A stretch of DNA of 64,000 nucleotides from NCBI GenBank assembly GCA_022393335.1, contig JAJEKB010020629.1:42956-106955 (forward strand). The letters are read 5' to 3'. Origin of the DNA: Macrotrachela quadricornifera (taxonomy: Eukaryota; Rotifera; Eurotatoria; Philodinida; Philodinidae). The notes beneath the pieces are model-generated. The model was not told the origin of the DNA. It ran no database searches and was given only the letters and a program-made list of their open reading frames with translations. A program made the position numbers and the translations under genes. Shown here piece by piece: positions 11,162 to 23,300 of the stretch. How positions within the stretch are numbered: the first letter of the stretch is position 1; every line of letters begins with the position of its first letter.

Positions 11162-12232
11162 TGACACTACTGCTTCATTGTCAATCTGCATCATCATATC
11201 GAAGAACTACATAGACAGCAGTCCGATGGAGAGAAGAAACACAGCACCTTTACCATCTACCGTGGACAAGGTCTGTCCGAAGCATAATTTGAGAAAATGC
11301 AGAGGACGGTGGGTGGACTGTTATCTTTCAACAACTTCTTATCTGCCAGCAAAGATCCCACTGTATCCTCTTCATTCGCTGAAAGTAATGCTAGTAACCC
11401 TAATTTGATAGATATTTTCTTCGTTATAACAATCGATCCTTCGAAGTCATCTACACCATTCGCTTCTATCACCGATGTCAGTCACGACAAAGCAGAAGAA
11501 GAGGACGTGCTTTCCCCAATGCATACCATCTTCCATATCGATGATATTCAAGCCATGGATCACAATCATCATCTCTACCAAGTGAATTTAACATTGACGG
11601 ATGACAATGATCCTGAACTTCGAGCTGTCTCTGATCGCATTCTAGAGGGAAGTCCAGCGACATGGTGATGTCGATTAGGTTCATTGCTTCTTAAAATGGG
11701 ACAATTGAAGAAGTCTCAACAGGTATATGAAAACCTACTGGAAGAAACAACTGATGAGGACAAGAAAGCACCAATTTATAATCAAATTGAATCGATTAAA
11801 TCTAATCAAGGAGAATATCAAGAGGCAATTGCATAGTATGAGAAAGCTCTTGAAATCTATCAAAAGGCACTTCCTCTGGATCATCCTGATTTGGCTCCGA
11901 TCTATAACAACATCGCTGCGGTGTATCACAACATGAGTGAGTACTCAAAAGCATTGGAGTATTACCAAAAAGATTTGGAGATTAGTCAAAACTCACTTCC
12001 TCCGAATCATGCTGATTTAGGTGCATCCTACAACAACATTGGTATGGTGTATGAGACGATGAGTGAGTACACGAAAGCCTGGGAATATTACCAAAAATCA
12101 TTGGAAATCCAACAAAATCGAACTCTTTTTCCCCGTATACCTAGTTTTTATGCGTTAACTAGAAATGAACAAGAATCTGTTCAGTGGGAACTACTCTATA
12201 CAATTGATCATCTCCAAAAACTGTACGAATGA
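11162..12232 (+). pseudogene. Dead ADP-ribosyltransferase-TPR gene copy (5' truncated)
   Basis: One frame reads the second half of an arginine-type ART followed by kinesin-light-chain-like TPRs. Landmarks in order are IYRGQGLSEA (the catalytic Arg region), SFNNFLSASKD (the S-T-S position), EEEDVLS (the E-x-E position), then TPR units such as APIYNNIAAVYHNMSEYSKALEYY. Three in-frame stops break it: TAA 11285-11287, TGA 11666-11668 and TAG 11834-11836. The 5' part is missing exactly where the inverted-repeat element ends at 11160, and after about 12125 the sequence no longer resembles a TPR. It belongs to the same family as the genes at 37 and 41 kb but is clearly non-functional. Confidence 0.8.
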
Positions 12233-12514
12233 TAATGATATGAATTCCGATAATGAAAGTGAGCTGAAAATCGATGTGCACGATTGTATTCGATGGAACT
12301 CTTTGAAAAACAAAAGAGACTACGCAAATAGATACTAAGTCTTATTTCGAATTACATGAATGAACAACCAAAAAAAAGACATTTAGACGATTTGATAAAA
12401 GTTTCACTAGTCTAATCGGGCATCAGAAATATAGTTCTACTTGTTCCCAGCTTTGTCATGATAATTAATTTAAGAAAACAATAGTTGTTTCACGATTTTA
12501 TTAAACTAAATATG
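12233..12514. other. Intergenic, nothing recognised
   Basis: AT-rich tail between the ART-TPR pseudogene and the hAT-type element. No open frame with family features. Confidence 0.35.
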
Positions 12515-13737
12515 GTTTAAAATAGAGCTGCACAGGCCGCGGGGTGCCCCACGAGTTCCCGTGATTTTTCACGGGGCGGGACGGGTGAGCGATGGAAAAG
12601 CCTCTTGTAAACAGAGTTGTGTTCATTTTTTTCAAAATTTCAACACATACATCCCTCTCAATTTGTGTAAACACCAAACGAGTGGTGTATTTGCTTAAGA
12701 AAGGTGAAATCTCAGCAACTACCATGACTAAATTAATTCTGGCATCATAAAAATGCAAAATTACCAAAATTTATAAAGTCATACATGATGATTAATATTT
12801 TCTTACTGGTTTTCGTCAATCTATTGTGTTTCTATAAAACATCAGAAATTTTTTATTTCTATATGATTAGATAGAACGTTGATTGCTTTCATTTGATTTA
12901 TTTCATGTGTTAGTTAAAAAATGAGTAAATTTCGAGATATTTCCTTTGAGTAATTCGAATAATTATAACGTATTGGACAAATGAATATATTTCGTTTTTA
13001 TATAGTTCAATAGAGAAATGAATTCTCTATCGAATTATATATTTTTCTGCAATTTATTTTCCATTGACTGAAAATTTAGTGAATGTTTAGCAACTTTTTT
13101 TGATAAAAGTTCATTTACAAGATGATTCATATCTTATACATAAGACTCATGGTTTTCACCTAAAACATCGTTTGAAATTGTAATCTTTTTTTTACGTTTT
13201 TTTATATTAATGAAAATAAAACTAGTGAAAACAGCTAAACCATCCTGTAATTTACTCGACAAAGACAAATAAATGAATATTTTACTAAAAAAATTGTTAA
13301 ACATTTACTAAATTTTCAGTCAAAGTGAAAAATAAATTGCTAAAAAATATATAATTCGATAGAGAATTCATTTCTCTATTAAATTATATAAAAACGAAAT
13401 ATATTCATTTGTCCAATACGTTATAATTATTCGAATTATTCAAAGAAAATATCTCGAAATTCCATAAAAAAATTTTTTTTACTTACTTCGCGAAACTTTA
13501 CTCATTTTTTAACTAACACATGAAATAAATCAAATGAAAACTATACTATTGGATAGAACAATCAACGTTCTATCTAATCGTATAGAAATACAATAGATTG
13601 ACGAAAATTAGTAAAAATAAGTGAATCATCCTGTATAATTTCATGACGGGGAGGAACGGGTTGCGGGGCTGGACAATCACGGGCCGAGACGAGGCGGGAG
13701 TGTAAAAAACTGTGCCCCGTGCAGCTCTGGTTTAAAA
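12515..13737. mobile_element. Non-autonomous hAT-type element (1207 bp) with long internal inverted repeat
   Basis: The element spans 12523-13729 and is flanked by a perfect 8-bp target duplication GTTTAAAA (12515-12522 and 13730-13737). Ends are TAGAGCTGCAC on the left and its near-inverse on the right (reading CAGAGCTGCAC on the minus strand). Both are followed by GC-rich sequence. Inside, arms of roughly 300 bp (about 12780-13085 and 13310-13630) are imperfect inverted copies separated by about 220 bp. No transposase is encoded. An 8-bp duplication and T/CAGAGCTG-type ends are the standard signature of hAT MITEs. Confidence 0.85.
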
Positions 13738-13827
13738 TCATATCTCAAGAATAGTAAAATGAAGATTATGAAAGGTAATCGATTGTATTCAGTATCATTG
13801 GTTTGCAGCTCGACGATAAAACTAACT

Positions 13828-14817
13828 TCAAGAACATGAACTTTTATTAATAGTATATTTTTGAATACGATGATTATTCGTATCAGCAACATATAAATTT
13901 CCATGTCGATCAAATACTAAATCACGTGGAAAATATAATTGAGTTGCATCACTACCATAACCTGGTCCACCAATAATAACATCACCTGATTTAGCTCCAT
14001 TGAACCAACGCATAACTCGTAGATTAATATATTCAACAACATAAACACTACCCATATCATCAACAGTAATCGCCATAGGTTTGTACAATTGATCAGCAGC
14101 ATTTCCATATCCTTTACTGTTAATAGCAAGTTCACCATCTCGGTCATTGGCTCCCCATTTGACGACACGATTATTACCTCGATCAGCGATGTAAACTGTT
14201 TGTTTGTGATCGACAAATATTTGATAAGGATATGAAAGTTGATTTAATTCACTACCTTTACCATTTCCACCAGCGACTACTTCATTTTCGGGCCATTTCA
14301 GTACAATATTGTCATCCAAGTCAGAAACATACAACGATCCTTTTTTATCAAGTGCTAATCCCCAACATGAAATATCGTTCATTATTGTTCGTCCATGTTT
14401 ATCATTTTTAGCAAACATTAATACTCGTTTGTTATCACGATCACAAACAAAAATGGTTCCTTTTTTATCGACGACTATTTTTGTTATTTGACTTAATTTT
14501 TTACCATCATCAGTTTGACTATCATCACCTACAACGATTTCACCTATCTTAGCTCCTGGTGCCCATTTAACGACTCGACGGTTGTTTGTATCAGCAACAT
14601 AAATTGCATCCTCGTCATCAACAAACAATCCATTAGGAGAACTGAGTTGATTTAATGATGAGCCTTGCCAATTTCCTCCAGCTACAGTGATACCATTTCG
14701 ATCCCAAGTAGCACTGGCACACATACCATCATTGGAGACTGGTAATGAAAAAACGCCATGTTGAATCGCAAAACATAAAGAGAGAAGAAGGAATGATACA
14801 AATCGTGTTGAAAACAT
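13828..14817 (-). CDS. Secreted NHL-repeat beta-propeller protein
   Basis: A single uninterrupted exon of 329 residues. It starts with a signal peptide (MFSTRFVSFLLLSLCFAIQ) and then carries about six NHL blades. Recurrent motifs are LSSPNGLFVDDEDAIYVADT, YPYQIFVDHKQTVYIADRG and FPRDLVFDRHGNLYVADTN, each followed by N.R(V/I)-type strands. The C-terminus HRIQKYTINKSSCS matches the end of the NHL exons of the receptor gene at 4.9-8.5 kb, so they are paralogues. No membrane anchor follows, so it should be secreted. NHL propellers bind protein, RNA or carbohydrate; the ligand here is unknown. The length fits a complete six-bladed propeller. The hAT element at 13729 lies about 100 bp beyond its stop. 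Confidence 0.85.
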   Translation of the reverse strand: MFSTRFVSFLLLSLCFAIQHGVFSLPVSNDGMCASATWDRNGITVAGGNWQGSSLNQLSSPNGLFVDDEDAIYVADTNNRRVVKWAPGAKIGEIVVGDDSQTDDGKKLSQITKIVVDKKGTIFVCDRDNKRVLMFAKNDKHGRTIMNDISCWGLALDKKGSLYVSDLDDNIVLKWPENEVVAGGNGKGSELNQLSYPYQIFVDHKQTVYIADRGNNRVVKWGANDRDGELAINSKGYGNAADQLYKPMAITVDDMGSVYVVEYINLRVMRWFNGAKSGDVIIGGPGYGSDATQLYFPRDLVFDRHGNLYVADTNNHRIQKYTINKSSCS

Positions 14818-15306
14818 TTTTAAATGTAATTGTTTTGTGCTTGTGCTTCATATTTTTAGGGCAACGAAAATCGATGAGATTAATAACCACCTGGCAAACG
14901 ATAAATATTCTTATCGGACATTTTAAAACCTATCTCATATCGTTTTTCTTTTTTACTTTTCAAAATTGTTTCATAAAGAAATGGTCGCTAGAAAAAAATT
15001 CGCAGCATGAATTTGTAATGTTTTCTTTTTCACAGCAACAAGTAAAAGATAAGTGACTTCAACGAGACAAGTTGTTCAATCGAAATAAGTACTTATGAAT
15101 GATTTAAACATCTCTGAAGGATATCATCAGATAAATCATCATCATAAGATGACAAGAATAATTAATTTCTATTTGCAAAACTCAAGAAAATTGTGAACAA
15201 CAATATTTTTTCAAGATTAAATAATTAGTTTTACACAAGACATGCAATACAGTTTATATGTTTTATTCGACGAGACTAATTTTTCTTTTTTTTAATTTTT
15301 ATTTGA
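14818..15306. other. Upstream side of the secreted NHL gene; no other gene
   Basis: The 5' flank of the minus-strand NHL gene. An open frame on the plus strand at 14745-15056 runs back over its start and is a shadow. Nothing else supported. Confidence 0.4.
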
Positions 15307-16233
15307 ATTTATTTCAATAATCTTCGAGCTTTATCCGACAAACCATAATGTTGTAATGAAAGTACTTTGAGTGTACGATTTGTACGAGTATTTGAATAAT
15401 TGATTCAACAGATTGATCTGTAATTAACTTATTAAAGGATATATATAATTTTTTCAATGGTGCACAAGGTGAATCTGTATTCACACAACAAAGAACATCG
15501 GCTAATAATCGAACACCATGATCACTCAATGCCAGTTTGTGGTAAGGCAAGAAAATTAAGTGATCGATGATCTCGTAATAATCGAGCCAAATGTTCCACA
15601 TCTTCATCTCCAATTTGTTCATTATTTGATGAACTAAGATATGTGAAATTTGATCGAACTTTGAGTACATGATCAACGAGTGTTTGAACACCTTCGGATG
15701 TGAAAGCATTATCACGTAGAATAATTCCCGTGCATTCTTTTTTGATTATTCGTTACTGATTCGAATCATCTTAGCTTCTGGATGTTCGTCGATTTCGATA
15801 TCTCTTTGTGTCTGCTCAACACAGTCATTTTCATCAATCTTAAAAAAAACAAGCAAGAGAAAATCAAATAATGTGGAAGAAAATGATATACCGTGAATTG
15901 CATGAGAGATAATGCTGTTGCATTTTCATTGATTAACTCTTCGATTGTCGATCACTGTTGATCATTTTTTACTTGGAAATTATCTTCACTTTGTTTTTCC
16001 TTATTTCTTGCTAAATAAAATTGCATGTATTTGTTCTATGAAAAGAAATTAGAAAAAAAAACGACATAAAAATGTTTTTACTTGGTGTTTGGTTTTCCAT
16101 TCTCTTTTAAAGCAATGATGGAAACTTTTCTTGTTTCTCTCAATTTAGGATCATTTCTCGATGAAGTCATATCTCGATCAATTGGTTCTTGATGAAGATT
16201 GACAGAAAGACGATAAAGTGTATGAGGTTCCAT
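15307..16233 (-). pseudogene. Leucine-rich-repeat gene, degraded
   Basis: Starts with MEPHTLYRLSVNLHQEP at 16233. A probable intron follows (about 16080-16035), then NKYMQFYLARNKEKQ and an in-frame TGA after NDQQ. Further on come STIEELINENATALSL, a second intron-like gap, DENDCVEQTQRDIEIDEHPEA, another stop and a frame change. Next are ribonuclease-inhibitor-type LRRs (LRDNAFTSEGVQTLVDHVL, EDVEHLARLLRDH). One more frameshift (near 15525) leads to DHGVRLLADVL and LKKLYISFNKLI. At least two stops and two frameshifts make it dead. The first exon is duplicated at 24.24-24.34 kb. Confidence 0.6.
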
Positions 16234-16429
16234 GTCTGTTAGTTACTTTACTTCTATTGTATGAATGGTTTTTTTTATTTCAATAGTGTGACTTAATTAG
16301 AATTTTGTTTACAAGATATATCCGTCAGGCAAAAGAAGAATTAACAAACAAGTAGGTTCTTTGTCGAAAATGATTGTTTCTTTATTAATCCATCATGTAA
16401 GACCGATTTGAATATCAATTCACACACAA

Positions 16430-16610
16430 CAACAAGCAGAAAAAAAGAATAAATGAGTATATTGTCAATTGTTTTCTGTTTCAGAGAAAGGAACGAATGC
16501 ATTCTTACGATTTCGACTGATTACATTGATCATGTGCGGTACGATAAAATAAAAAATTACTGTTAATCCTCCATAAAGACTAAGAAAGATTGAAGTATAT
16601 AGTTCGCTAT
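16430..16610 (-). pseudogene. Duplicated 3' end of the two-unit membrane protein gene
   Basis: On the minus strand the sequence reads VPHMINVISRNRKNAFVPFSETENN and a stop, nearly identical at the DNA level to 24614-24760, which is the C-terminus of the broken membrane protein gene at 24.6-26.3 kb. Similarity fades after about 16610. The 3' flank and the first exon of the neighbouring LRR gene are duplicated as well, so this is one copy of a segmental duplication of roughly 500 bp. Confidence 0.65.
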
Positions 16611-17389
16611 TAGTCTCTGATTGAATTCAATCAAATACGTGCATAGAATATTTTGTTAAAATACAAAATAAAATCCAACACGATAACTGCAGGACTATTT
16701 TCTTCCTCAAAAAGTACCATCGACGACAGATATCTTGCTACAAAAAAGAACACAAAATTTTGTTCTTAAAGAAAAATTTAAAGTTATTGAAAGAAATTGA
16801 TCAACAGGTAATGAATTAACCTGATGAAACTCAAAACAAATCTAAGACGATTGAAAAATCATTTCGTGCGAATTCAAATGCTATAATGAACAACAATTAC
16901 CGGTTACAGCAACAATAAAAAAATTCAGAGTGACTGAAGAAGATTCCATATTCTTTTGTGATGATGAGGAGGATGATAATAGAAATAAGAATATTGAATA
17001 CCATCACGTAGAACGAGATAAAATAATATATAGTCTAAGAAAGAAGGTTTTATATAGAAGAAAAGAAAATGTGATATGAGTGATTCGTCTACATTAAAAC
17101 AGATGAAATATTGAAGAAGAATGTGTTGTCTGCTATAATCTTGTGATACGAATACTAAAGAATAAATAAGGGTAAGAAGAATAACTATTTAGAATATAGT
17201 ATTATTGGTAATAACGATGTTGAGTAATGGGATGTAGTTGACTAACTTGACGCCAATTAGCTCGATCAATGAGGAATGTCAAAGGACTGAGAAACTGGAA
17301 ATGACCCATATTCCCCATACAATTCCTTAATAACTCCATGAACAAATAATCAAGTGGATGTATATACGGAACATAGGTTTATTCATCTC
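16611..17389. other. Degenerate region upstream of the duplicated tail
   Basis: No open frame of note. Probably decayed remains of the gene whose tail lies at 16430-16610, but I cannot align it by eye. Confidence 0.3.
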
Positions 17390-18545
17390 AATAATTAAAG
17401 CAGCAGTCATGAGTATCATTATAATGATGATGAGAATTAGAGAAGAAGAGAGAAAAGTGTCGAGGAACTGAGGAATTGTCTCAGTTCTGCTGATAATACC
17501 TAGGTACTGATATATGTACCTTCAAGGTTCTTGCCATCATCTACATGAGTGACTGAGGAAACTGTCATAGTTGCGGAATTTCATAAATCAACTCTAGGAT
17601 TAAGTTGACAATAACTTTGGAGTTGTCGTTCAGTGAATACATAATAGTTACTACATATTACAGTATCAAGAAGTTAACTCAATTTTATAATGATGAATAA
17701 TGGTTCGTTGATGGTTAATCGCTCTCTTCTCTCTATATAGGGGACATTAAACCAAGTGACGTCACTTATTAGGTCGCTGATCAGTTTGTAGGCTCACTAA
17801 TTGGTGGAAATAAAAGCATTATAGTTGTTTGAGATTAAGAGAGATAACTGTGAGAGAACATCGCTAATTGAGTTAAACGAGTTGATCTAATAACTTTTAT
17901 ACAGATGCAGTCGCTTCATAAAAGTTGACAGGATCTTTTACAAAAATTTTATGGAACAAGTATCGAAGAAGTATTGTAATACAGCATAAAAAGTATTGGA
18001 TTTTTGCAGCTAAGAATAACTATGTTGTCGCACAGAATTCAAAGTAAATCTTTTGGCATGAAGTCGTTAGTACCAAAACATATAATTCATTCAAATCTTG
18101 AGCACTCATACGAAACGTACAAAACAATAGAACCCAAACGACACCACTAAATGTATAATGGTAGTTATATTGCGCACATGAACCAACAACGCGATTCCGA
18201 AAAATCACAACTCAATTCTGTTCAATAAGTCACGTAATTAGTGGTTTCTAACTAAATCAAACAACGAAACTAGTTCATTACCGAAACATTCCAAATTTTT
18301 CGCAACCTACGTTCAACCACAATTATATACCAAATTTCGCTTAGATAGTCAAATTAATACCTAGGTATTATCAACAGAACTGAAACGATTTCTCAGTACT
18401 TTGACAGCTTTTTCTCTCGTTGACAAACTCTCATCATTATAATGATACTCATCACTGCTCCTTTAGTTAGTCAAGTGATTGATGGTAGATATTTTGAAGG
18501 TACCCATATCAGTACGTAGGTAATATCAGCAGAACTGTCAGACGT
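17390..18545. repeat. Degenerate long inverted repeat pair
   Basis: About 100 bp at 17400-17500 (ATCATTATAATGAT ... CAGTTCTGCTGATAATACCTAGGTA) recur in inverted orientation at about 18355-18470. A second inverted piece matching 17475-17550 lies at 18480-18540 (shared TACCTTCAA and CAGTTCTGCTGAT). The arms are diverged. Such arrangements usually mark the subterminal regions of an old DNA transposon; no terminal motif or target duplication could be fixed. Coding frames within are not convincing. Confidence 0.5.
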
Positions 18546-19434
18546 TTTCGTTTCGGCTCGTTGTCGATCACTTTCGTGATGTATGAGGGTTATTACAGAT
18601 ACGAGTGCGTTATGATTCTGATTGATTACAGTTTATGGTTCAGTATGCAATGTCAATTTCTTTTCAAGGTATTGTCTATCAGTTCTTGTGATATCTCCGA
18701 TTCTTTTGATGAAAGTCATGCTGGTAGCTTTTTCTAAGAGGTGATTTAGAGATTAACGTGTTAATGAGATCTAAGTAGCTACTTAACAACAGCTGGCGTG
18801 ATTAATTGCAAAGATCATTTTGTGGAACTATTAGGGAGTGTTAGCGTCCATGATATGTACGCTGAATCAGTTTCTTCTTAGCATAGCTCCATGTGTTTTG
18901 AAAGAATGTCATCTGTATAACATTCTTTCTTTTTCGCTCGCTCTTCCCTTTATATCTATATGTTCGTTTTAGAAGGGATTATTATTCATTCTTTTATATT
19001 GGGTGATGCATGCTTTTGCCTTTCGAGTTTTTTTTTGTTTTTTTTCTTTTTTACGAATAAAGAAGAGGAGAGACGATTTTTCTTCTGCACACGAAGTTGT
19101 TAGACTCACAGGGAGGTGTTAAGGATCTGTAGGTCAATTTTAATTTCTCAGTCCTTGGACATTGCTGGAAGAGGGAGTAAATCAATAGTGGTGGACGTGA
19201 CAAATTGTGTGAGTGACTGTCTATGCTTTTTGGCACGATGGTCTCTTGTGTCATTTGCACACTCATAATCATGTCTCTCCTTTATTGAACAATCCATATG
19301 TAGGGATGGTTACACAAAGAGAAAGAAGGTCAGTGATAGGTCAGTCAGAGAGGCGAACAGGAACAAAAAATAGCATCAGAAAACTAGACGACGATAATTA
19401 GTTCATATTGAGGATGACGAATAAGTGATTATTG
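18546..19434. other. No recognisable gene
   Basis: Low-complexity T-rich sequence around 19000-19060. Open frames at 19051-19272 (minus) and 19213-19401 (plus) overlap and show no family features. Since a retroelement gag-protease remnant begins at 19435 on the minus strand, part of this stretch may be its decayed downstream pol region. Confidence 0.3.
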
Positions 19435-19960
19435 TTAACGTCTATGGAGAACAACATCGTATGTTCGACAACAATCCATGTTAAGAATAAGATCTACCCT
19501 TAATGACTCAACAACAAAAGCAAAAATATGTGTAGGTATACCATTAATAGAGACACACAAGCGACCTGATCCATGAATAGATGGAATAGTAGAAACATCA
19601 CCAAGGATAGCAGTAGTTACAGAAGTTCGTTGAATATGTACATATGAAAAAGTGCTAAGGAGGGAGCGAGTTATTGAGATAGGCGTAGCACCAGTATCAA
19701 CCATGGCGTGTATGACTGAACGATAAATAGTTGTAAGAATAATAATAAGTGGTGGGTTAAGAGAATGAAGGAAGGTACGTCGATCGTGAGTTCCTCTTAT
19801 TCTTTTGGGTGATATGACCAGATCAACCACACGAATAACCAAAATAGCACGCCAAGGAGATGCAGATGAAATGGTGGTAAGAAAGAGATACAGTGAGGTG
19901 AGACATGATTAGGTTGATTACATTTGTAAGAGACAACACGTATACTAGGTGGTGTTATGA
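19435..19960 (-). pseudogene. LTR retroelement remnant: gag zinc knuckle plus aspartic protease
   Basis: The open frame at 19842-19435 has the hallmarks of a retropepsin: AMVDTGAT (the catalytic DTGA motif), an alternating beta-strand core, and LILNMDCCRTYDVVL, which corresponds to the conserved ILGMDWL region near the C-terminus of Ty3/gypsy-type proteases. Upstream on the same strand (19933-19892) SYKCNQPNHVSPHC matches a gag CCHC knuckle (C-x2-C-x4-H-x4-C) with its first cysteine changed to serine. No reverse transcriptase or LTRs were seen, so this is a fragment, presumably inactive. Confidence 0.7.
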
Positions 19961-20356
19961 AAGGATAATGGTTATGGGACCATTGAGGAGAAAACAGAAG
20001 AAAAGTTAGATGCGGTGGTGTACTAGGTTGAGCAAAAAGTTCGCGTTCATTTCCGAAAATTTAAGTCTTTGGACATGAACCGTACTTTGTAGCTGCTTCT
20101 ATTCTCTTACGAGTTGTTTTGGCTTGATACAAACTGAAAAGCCTTTCAATAATGTTAAATAATGATCTAAAAATAAAATATGAAATCCATCAATTCTTGT
20201 TTGTTGTATTATGTAATTGAACCGTTTCGTCCGGTCCAATTGAAAAAAAGCTTTACCGATCTCAGGCCTCTTGTGCAATGTGCCATCGATGTTGGTATCC
20301 AAGCTGAGTTTTAGAGACGAATTATTTTAAAAGATCGAGTTGTTGTTCATGTCTAG
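19961..20356. other. Region 5' of the exchanger gene
   Basis: An AGGTTGAGCAAAAAGTTCGCG motif near 20025 looks like one end of a mariner/Tc1-type element, but no partner end was found. The open frame at 20099-20302 (minus) has no recognisable family. The 5' part of the exchanger transcript and its promoter presumably lie here. Confidence 0.35.
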
Positions 20357-23300
20357 ATGATTACAATTAATGATGGTACGATGGATTCTCGTAGTGAAGG
20401 AGAACATGCGATTGGCACAGTGATTTTATTTTTATCATTTATCGTCTTGATTGGATGTATATGCAAACTAATACTTTCACAAATATTGAAAAATAAATTT
20501 CCTATTCCATTTACGGTGATTGTACTCATTGTGGGCTTCAGTATCGATATGATTATTCACCATAATCGTGTGATGAGCAATAATTTTTTACTTGGTGAAA
20601 AAGAATTGAGAGAAATGAATCCTCATCTTATTTATTACATTTTTTTGCCATTACTCATATTCGATTCTGCTTTTAACAGTCAATTTTATGTTGTTCGACC
20701 ACAAATCACCACGGCTTTATTTCTAGCTGGCCCTGGTGTGCTCATTAATACCACTGTTATTGCAATTTTTGCCGTCTATATATTTCCTTATCAATGGTCT
20801 TGGATAATTAGTATAATGTTTGGAAGCATTCTAAGTGCAACAGATCCTATTGCTGTTGTGGCATTGCTACACGATTCAGGGGCGAGTAAGTCACTGGCAG
20901 CATTGATTGATCTTGAATCTTTATTGAATGATGGTTCTGCCTTTGTCATCTTCATGATTTTCCAAGATATTGTTGTTGGTCGAAGCAATAGCATCAGGAA
21001 AGTTATAATTGATATCGTCAAGTTCACTATATGTAAGTTGAATTTGATCATAATTGTTTTCTGTAATGACATTATTCGAAATTTGCCTACTAATATTCTA
21101 GGTGGTCCGGCTTTTGGTATTGCCTGTGGTATTATTGTCGTGATTGTCTTGAATCGAGTCCATAATGAACTCGAAGTCGAAATTCTATCGACTTTTGGTC
21201 TTGCCTATTTAATATTCTACGTTACTCACGTTGAACTCCGTGTTTCAGCTGTCCTAACACTGGTGGTCATGGGACTTTTTATGGCCAAACACAAGTATTG
21301 TATCAGTAGTCGTGTACAACGTTCAATGACTGATACTTGGCGCATCGTTATTGCTTTTGCAAATATTCTTATTTTTTCCATTACTGGTATTATTTTAGCT
21401 CGCTCATTGATTGGCACGAAAGCAACTATTGTTGTACATGATATTGGATTTTCTATTCTATTATATTGGGCTCTTCATCTCGGACGACTTTTATCTGTCA
21501 TTTGTTTCTATCCATTTATGTGTCGGAGTGGTGTGGGTCTATCTTGGAAAGAATATACGGTTTTAACTTGGAGTGGTTTAAGAGGAAGTATGTCCGTTAT
21601 TTTAGCTTTGATGGTGGACTCCGAGAAACGAATTGATATTGAAACGAGACATCGTTTTCTTTTTCACATTTGTATGATTACCCTTCTCACACTGATTATC
21701 AATGGAACAAGCAGCAAATTCCTAGTGAGACTTTTGGGTTTAAATCACAGTAAGTACAGCAACAAAATCTCTTCAGATAAGAACGATTCTCGATATACAA
21801 ATGAATATGTCCTTTTTTGCAGGTACACCAGAAAGTGAAGAAATTTTATCACGAGCTCTCGAACATATGAATGAACAAACAGCGCATCAACTCTCTAAGA
21901 TGAAACGGGAAGAACAATTTGCTGATGTCGATCAGAAAATGCTCCAAGAATATTTACCGAAAAAATTCGTTCAACAAATGGATGAACAACGAGGATCTGT
22001 CATTTATCGGCGCTCAAGTACTCTATTAGAGTCTCATGCCCATTATTTGTTGCATGTTGATCGAGAAAATGCATCTACAAGACCTGAATTAAGGCTACTT
22101 CCAAGCATATATGAGACAGATAGTCCTCCGATCAATCCTACTGCGCAGCAACCAAACCCAACTACTGTAAATATATCACAGTCAAATAAGAAAACAGACA
22201 AAATCAACTTCCGGAACGCACTAACTGATCGTATTCTTACAGCGTTGTTAGTTGCTTACGAAAAGCAATGGTCACTTGGGATGATTCGTCGACGAACACT
22301 TTATATTTTGATTAAATCCATCGAAGAAGCCAAACATCAACACTCACTTGAACTTCATTGGAAATTAATCGTTGAACATTTTCGATTATCGAAATGGTTG
22401 CAAACTCTCATGCGATTTGATGATATCAACTGGATTAAAAAACAATCGGATAAATTATTATTTGATCATATCTTTCTCACTATCGAATTGATGTTAGGTA
22501 AGTGATATAATAAAAAAAAATGTTCGTTCAGTATTGTTTGATTGCTTAGCTGTTTATTCGGCTCAACCTCATATGAATGATGTTCAACAGCAATTTTCTG
22601 AATTGCGTGAAATTAATTTACAAATTTGGCACGATGTTTGTGAAGAAATTCATAAATATCATCGCATTGCTTCCTACATTCTACACGATCTACAACAATC
22701 CTACAAAGTTTATTGGCAAATTCATATGACAAAACGATGCGCTCAAATGTTACTCAAATACCAATCAGAGACGATCACTAATATTTATAACACAGGAATG
22801 CTTGGCAGAAGCGTATATTCACAATTATTGGGATTTATCGAAAAGAAATTGTTTAATCTTGAATTTTATGGTGTCCAAATGCTAGAAGGTCATTTGAAGG
22901 TGATTGAAGATGCTTTTGACTTATTGTCACTCTTTAAACCCTTACCTGAGGATGAAAAACCACGTTGGAAAGCGCGTATGAAAACAAAACATCAATGGTT
23001 TCAACCACATGAAATTATTCTTAAAAAAGATCAAAATGTATCGACCGCCTATCTTATCGCTCGAGGTATTGTGGAATGTAAAATGGATACAACGTCCATC
23101 CATTATCGATCGGGCAATATTATCGGTATCGATGCCTTATTCTTAAGAAACTCTCAAGCATCGAATACTTATTCTGTCTGTGGTGGACTTTTGGAAGCCT
23201 ATAGTATTGATGCTACATTATTGGATCTGCTTTTAAAGCATGAAAAATTAGCTCCTTCCGTCTATCACGAAATTGCACTACACATCTTGAGTAATAATTA

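Noticed and set aside
20020..20302. Mariner-type terminal sequence near 20025 and the minus-strand open frame beside it as a mariner transposase
   Set aside because: The peptide lacks a helix-turn-helix region or D,D34D catalytic residues, and no second inverted end was found.
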